This document shows, one piece after another, positions 6,079 through 8,440 of a stretch of DNA of 8,440 nucleotides. The position numbers were made by a program, and so were the translations under genes. A model generated the notes under the pieces. That model searched no databases, was not told where the DNA came from, and worked only from the letters and a program-made list of their open reading frames with translations. This DNA is from an uncultured Saprospiraceae bacterium (GTDB lineage: Bacteria; Bacteroidota; Bacteroidia; Chitinophagales; Saprospiraceae): NCBI GenBank assembly GCA_937967535.1, contig CALCMV010000051.1:1-8440 (forward strand), read 5' to 3'. Position 1 is the first letter of the stretch. The number at the start of each line of letters is the position of its first letter.

Positions 6079-6299
6079 GAGTAGTTCTTGATACAAATTC
6101 CCTTTTGGCTTCAATTTCCAAAAGATCCAAATACTGTCCTATATTTGATGGTATTCTTCAAGGAAAATTTACACTTTTAATCACCAACGAAATACTATCG
6201 GAATACACAGAAATCATTGAAAGGAAAATCAAGTCCAATCATAGCCGTCAATATATCCGAACTATTAGTAAGCAAATTAAAAAAATATTCGTAATTTAG
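6075..6299 (+). pseudogene. PIN-domain toxin (COG1569-like), truncated at the C terminus
   Basis: The frame encodes 74 residues. The start MRVVLDTNSLLASISKRS is the hallmark first strand and helix of PIN ribonucleases with the metal-binding aspartate D6. LLITNEILSEY at 34-44 supplies the second acidic residue, E39. These match the putative toxin-antitoxin PIN family that cleaves RNA with a cluster of conserved acids. Family members are about 135-140 residues. The C-terminal half, including the D-D-N-K-x-D segment and the late T-N/E-D motif, is missing, and I find neither in any frame over the next 300 bases. The protein would lack half its active site and fold, so it is probably inactive. Its ATG overlaps the stop of the broken upstream frame. 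Both partners are damaged, which fits decay of the module as a whole. Confidence 0.75.
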
Positions 6300-6605
6300 C
6301 ACTTCAATACTCGTACCTTCATACGAACAAATTTATTCAGCATGTAAAAACCGAATCGGCTCTTTGATAATTTTTGCAAAACGAAATAGAACACGGATTT
6401 ACCAGATAACACATTTAAATATGCTAATAATTTTAGTATTATTAAAACTTTTATTTAAAATACAAATAATTTATTTTTTATTTTAATTGAAAACAAAAAA
6501 TCTGCGCTTTTCCCTGCGAATGATGGGCTTCTATCATGCTAATTTGATACTTGCAAAAATAGTCAAAGAACCACCAAATCATCTAAAATTAAAATTCAAA
6601 AACCA
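6300..6605. other. 306-base AT-rich gap between the toxin remnant and the RAYT gene
   Basis: I see no gene. A frame open from about 6310 to 6420 has no start and does not resemble the missing PIN half. From about 6412 to 6495 the sequence is almost pure A and T. A short weak inverted repeat (ATGAT...ATCAT) lies near 6520-6540. The RAYT promoter should be here; a possible imperfect -7-like TAATTTG occurs at about 6540-6546 without a clear partner. Confidence 0.6.
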
Positions 6606-7268
6606 ATGAAAAAAATAGACACCAACTACAAGCCGTATTTACCCAACATCCGCCCGCTTGGTGTCAATTACTTCATCACCATACGCCTCAAAGATGCCCT
6701 TCCGCACGACATTATTCACCAACTCGAAGCCGAATTTACTCAAAAAAAGAACGACATCATAGAAGAACATCCCGACGACCACCAAGCCCTTCTCCACGAA
6801 GAAGTCAAACGCTTTTTTGCCAAATACGACCAACTCCTCGACCGCAATCCACGCGGCGCATGCTACCTCAAACACTGCGATGTCCAGCGCCTTGTCAAAG
6901 ACCAACTCTACGACATGAACGGCAGATACTTTGACCTCCAAGCCCACTGCGTCATGCCCAACCACATCCATTTCCTCATAGATATTGCCGACCAACTCGA
7001 ATACCTCAACCTCGACCCCACCCAACCTGAAAGCTACCAAACTTTCCTCAACGACACCCTCGAAAAACTCAAAGGACGCGCCGCCTACTACTCCAACCAA
7101 GCCCTCCGCAGACGCGGCAACTTCTGGCAACAAGGCAGCTACCAACACCACATCCAAGACGATGCCGAATGGTGCAACATCGTCAACTACATCATGCTCA
7201 ATCCCGTCCGCGCCGGACTCGCCCGTACATCTTCGGAGTATGAACATTGTTATTATAAGTATGGATAA
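6606..7268 (+). CDS. REP-associated tyrosine transposase (RAYT, IS200-like Y1 family)
   Basis: 220 residues, within the usual range for RAYTs, which are single-copy relatives of IS200/IS605 transposases that nick single-stranded hairpins of REP repeats. The HUH metal-binding motif is in HCVMPNHIHFLI at 114-125 (H120-I-H122). The catalytic tyrosine is probably Y195 in NYIMLNPVRAGL (194-205), the signature end of the family, preceded by the GNFWQQGSYQHHI segment at 171-183. The N terminus, RPLGVNYFITIRL (16-28), forms the first strand of the domain. All key residues are present, so it may be active. Three REP-like hairpins start four bases after the stop codon. The coding strand is extremely C-rich and G-poor: C 24, G 5 over 6961-7020. 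It may be a domesticated gene rather than an insertion sequence, as no classical ends enclose it. Confidence 0.9.
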   Translation: MKKIDTNYKPYLPNIRPLGVNYFITIRLKDALPHDIIHQLEAEFTQKKNDIIEEHPDDHQALLHEEVKRFFAKYDQLLDRNPRGACYLKHCDVQRLVKDQLYDMNGRYFDLQAHCVMPNHIHFLIDIADQLEYLNLDPTQPESYQTFLNDTLEKLKGRAAYYSNQALRRRGNFWQQGSYQHHIQDDAEWCNIVNYIMLNPVRAGLARTSSEYEHCYYKYG

Positions 7269-7272
7269 GCCC

Positions 7273-7369
7273 CGTACAGGCGATTTCAATCGCCATGTCC
7301 TCCCACGTACAGGCGACTTCAGTCGCCATGTCCAACATAAAAAACATGGCGATTAAAATCGCCTGTACG
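7273..7369. repeat. REP-like hairpin cluster (two direct units, one inverted) behind the RAYT gene
   Basis: Three units of about 27 bases occur: 7273-7300 and 7306-7333 on the + strand and 7343-7369 on the minus strand. Each reads CGTACAGGCGA, then a short loop, then TCGCCATGT. Stems are conserved by paired changes: unit 1 has GGCGAT/ATCGCC, unit 2 GGCGAC/GTCGCC, and the inverted unit GGCGATT/AATCGCC. The T-A to C-G covariation shows that the hairpin is what is kept. Units 2 and 3 also form one large inverted pair, as in bacterial interspersed mosaic elements. The tetranucleotide GTAC sits at the foot of each hairpin, where RAYT guides are expected. Confidence 0.85.
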
Positions 7370-7412
7370 AAAAAAATCCCTACCTTCACACCTTCATTTT
7401 CAACCAAATAAA

Positions 7413-8440
7413 ATGTCCAAACAACTCATCACCAATTACTACAACCAAGTCCACCAAGTCAGGCGTTCCGGTGCGACCAATGAAGGCGCACTTTCCATGC
7501 CTTTTTACTTTTTGGTGATGCAATACGCCCAAGCTAAAAAGTACCAATTCCACTCACAAATCACGATAAAATCCAAAAAAACGGGCAAAAATATCCGTCC
7601 CGACGGTATATTGATGAACGACCTCCGCGTACATCGCGGCTATTGGGAAAGCAAAGACCCCGACGACAAAATCGACGAAGAAATCCAAAAGAAACTCCAC
7701 AAAGACGGCTATCCGGCATCCAACATTCTCTTTGAAGACACCCAAACCGCCGTACTCATACAAGGCGGCGTGGAAGTCATGCGCGGCGAGGTCAGCGATG
7801 CCGACCAACTCCACAAGATACTTTCGGCATTTATCAATTACAAACCTGCCGAAGTCCTTGAGTTTGAAGCTGCATTAGAAGAATTTAAAAATGATATTCC
7901 ACAGATAGTCAGTACCTTCCGCGAACTTTTTGACAAAGAAAGCGAAACCAACACAAAATACCAAAAAGCCAGAGACCGCTTTCTCGAACTCTGCCGTACC
8001 GAAATCAATCCTGACATCAGCACCGCCGATATTCGCGAAATGCTCATCCAACACATCCTCACAGAAGACCTTTTTACGGCAATTTTTGATGATTCCAGCT
8101 TCCTCAAATACAACATCATTGCCCGCGAACTCGAAGACCTCATCAACACCGTTCTCACCAGAGAAGTGCGGCAAAATCAACTCGGCGACATCCGACATTA
8201 TTACAAAACCCTCAACGCCACCGCCGCTTCGATAGCCGACCACAATGAAAAACAAAAATTCCTCAAAATCGTATATGAAAATTTCTACAAAGTCTATAAT
8301 CCCAAAGGGGCAGACCGCCTCGGAGTCGTCTATACGCCCAACGAAATCGTCCGCTTCATGGTCGAATCCACCGACCACCTCCTCGAAAAACACTTTGACC
8401 GCAACCTACACGACAAAGGCGTAGAAATCCTCGACCCTGC
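7413..8440 (+). CDS. Single-chain restriction-modification enzyme (type ISP/IIG-like), N-terminal 342 residues
   Basis: The frame is open from the ATG at 7413 to the window edge. These enzymes carry nuclease and adenine methyltransferase in one chain of roughly 1,000 residues or more. The N terminus contains a PD-(D/E)XK-type nuclease: E24 in the first helix, RPDG with D64, and YWESK with E79 and K81. A helical linker follows, including LCRTEINPDISTADIREMLIQHILTEDLF. From about residue 300 the methyltransferase begins: RLGVVYTPNEIVRFMVEST has the target-family YTP motif at 307-309, and EILDP at 338-342 is the start of the AdoMet-binding motif I, cut by the edge. Type ISP proteins of the LlaGI type have a helicase before the methylase; here nuclease and methylase are too close for that, so an ISP-like or IIG arrangement is more likely. 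The target site is unknown. The RAYT gene and its repeats lie 43 bases upstream. Confidence 0.88.
   Translation, partial: MSKQLITNYYNQVHQVRRSGATNEGALSMPFYFLVMQYAQAKKYQFHSQITIKSKKTGKNIRPDGILMNDLRVHRGYWESKDPDDKIDEEIQKKLHKDGYPASNILFEDTQTAVLIQGGVEVMRGEVSDADQLHKILSAFINYKPAEVLEFEAALEEFKNDIPQIVSTFRELFDKESETNTKYQKARDRFLELCRTEINPDISTADIREMLIQHILTEDLFTAIFDDSSFLKYNIIARELEDLINTVLTREVRQNQLGDIRHYYKTLNATAASIADHNEKQKFLKIVYENFYKVYNPKGADRLGVVYTPNEIVRFMVESTDHLLEKHFDRNLHDKGVEILDP

Noticed and set aside
6310..6420. Displaced C-terminal half of the PIN toxin
   Set aside because: The open stretch has no start and shows neither the D-D-N-K segment nor the late T-N-D motif expected of the missing half.
6639..7289. 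Long minus-strand open frame (216 codons) opposite the transposase gene
   Set aside because: It is the antisense shadow of a C-rich, codon-biased gene. Its product is a monotonous V/E/F/G-rich sequence without motifs, whereas the + strand frame has the full HUH/tyrosine signature.
7273..7369. CRISPR array
   Set aside because: The units are self-complementary, only three, one is inverted, and the spacers are short and unequal; this fits REP-like hairpins.
7875..8393. Minus-strand open frame (172 codons) opposite the restriction enzyme
   Set aside because: Antisense shadow of the + strand frame, which is open to the window edge and carries nuclease and methyltransferase motifs.

Overview
The window looks like a chromosomal segment of a Bacteroidota bacterium, perhaps from the Saprospiria/Cytophagia side. 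The clues are an AT-rich background, genes without obvious Shine-Dalgarno sites, a YtxJ-type bacilliredoxin, a secreted protein with a typical Bacteroidota make-up, and many intergenic hairpins built from iterated short words. The placement is an inference; there is no rRNA or other marker gene.

Left part (1-1827): a leftward chromosome-partitioning pair, parA complete and parB represented only by its first codons at the window edge, with an iterated-word hairpin repeat between them. Upstream of parA lies about 940 bases without a gene. It holds two more iterated-word repeats, a duplicated 15-mer with a palindromic core, one DnaA-box-like 9-mer, and a tandem array of two ~197-base MITE-like elements separated by a 57-base miniature copy.

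Middle part (1828-5632), all on the + strand: a bacilliredoxin-like YtxJ protein and a rhomboid protease in close tandem, then an AT-rich gene for a secreted protein of unknown function, followed 33 bases later by a MoxR-family AAA+ ATPase. A 38-base perfect palindrome sits directly behind moxR.

Right part (5636-8440) is accessory. It has a candidate Bacteroidota promoter, a small antitoxin-like gene, a broken second small gene whose reading frame would overlap the start of the next gene by ATGA, and a PIN-domain toxin that has lost its C-terminal half. Then comes a REP-associated tyrosine transposase (RAYT) with three REP-like hairpins directly behind its stop codon. Last is the first 342 codons of a large single-chain restriction-modification enzyme with an N-terminal PD-(D/E)XK nuclease and the beginning of an N6-adenine methyltransferase; it runs off the right edge. 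This reads as a small defence/mobile island with a decayed toxin-antitoxin module.

The most interesting material is the repeat content. At least six unrelated hairpin families occupy gaps between genes, one inside the parA-parB operon, and one family sits directly beside the transposase type known to process such repeats. No wholly new multi-gene system could be demonstrated from this window alone.
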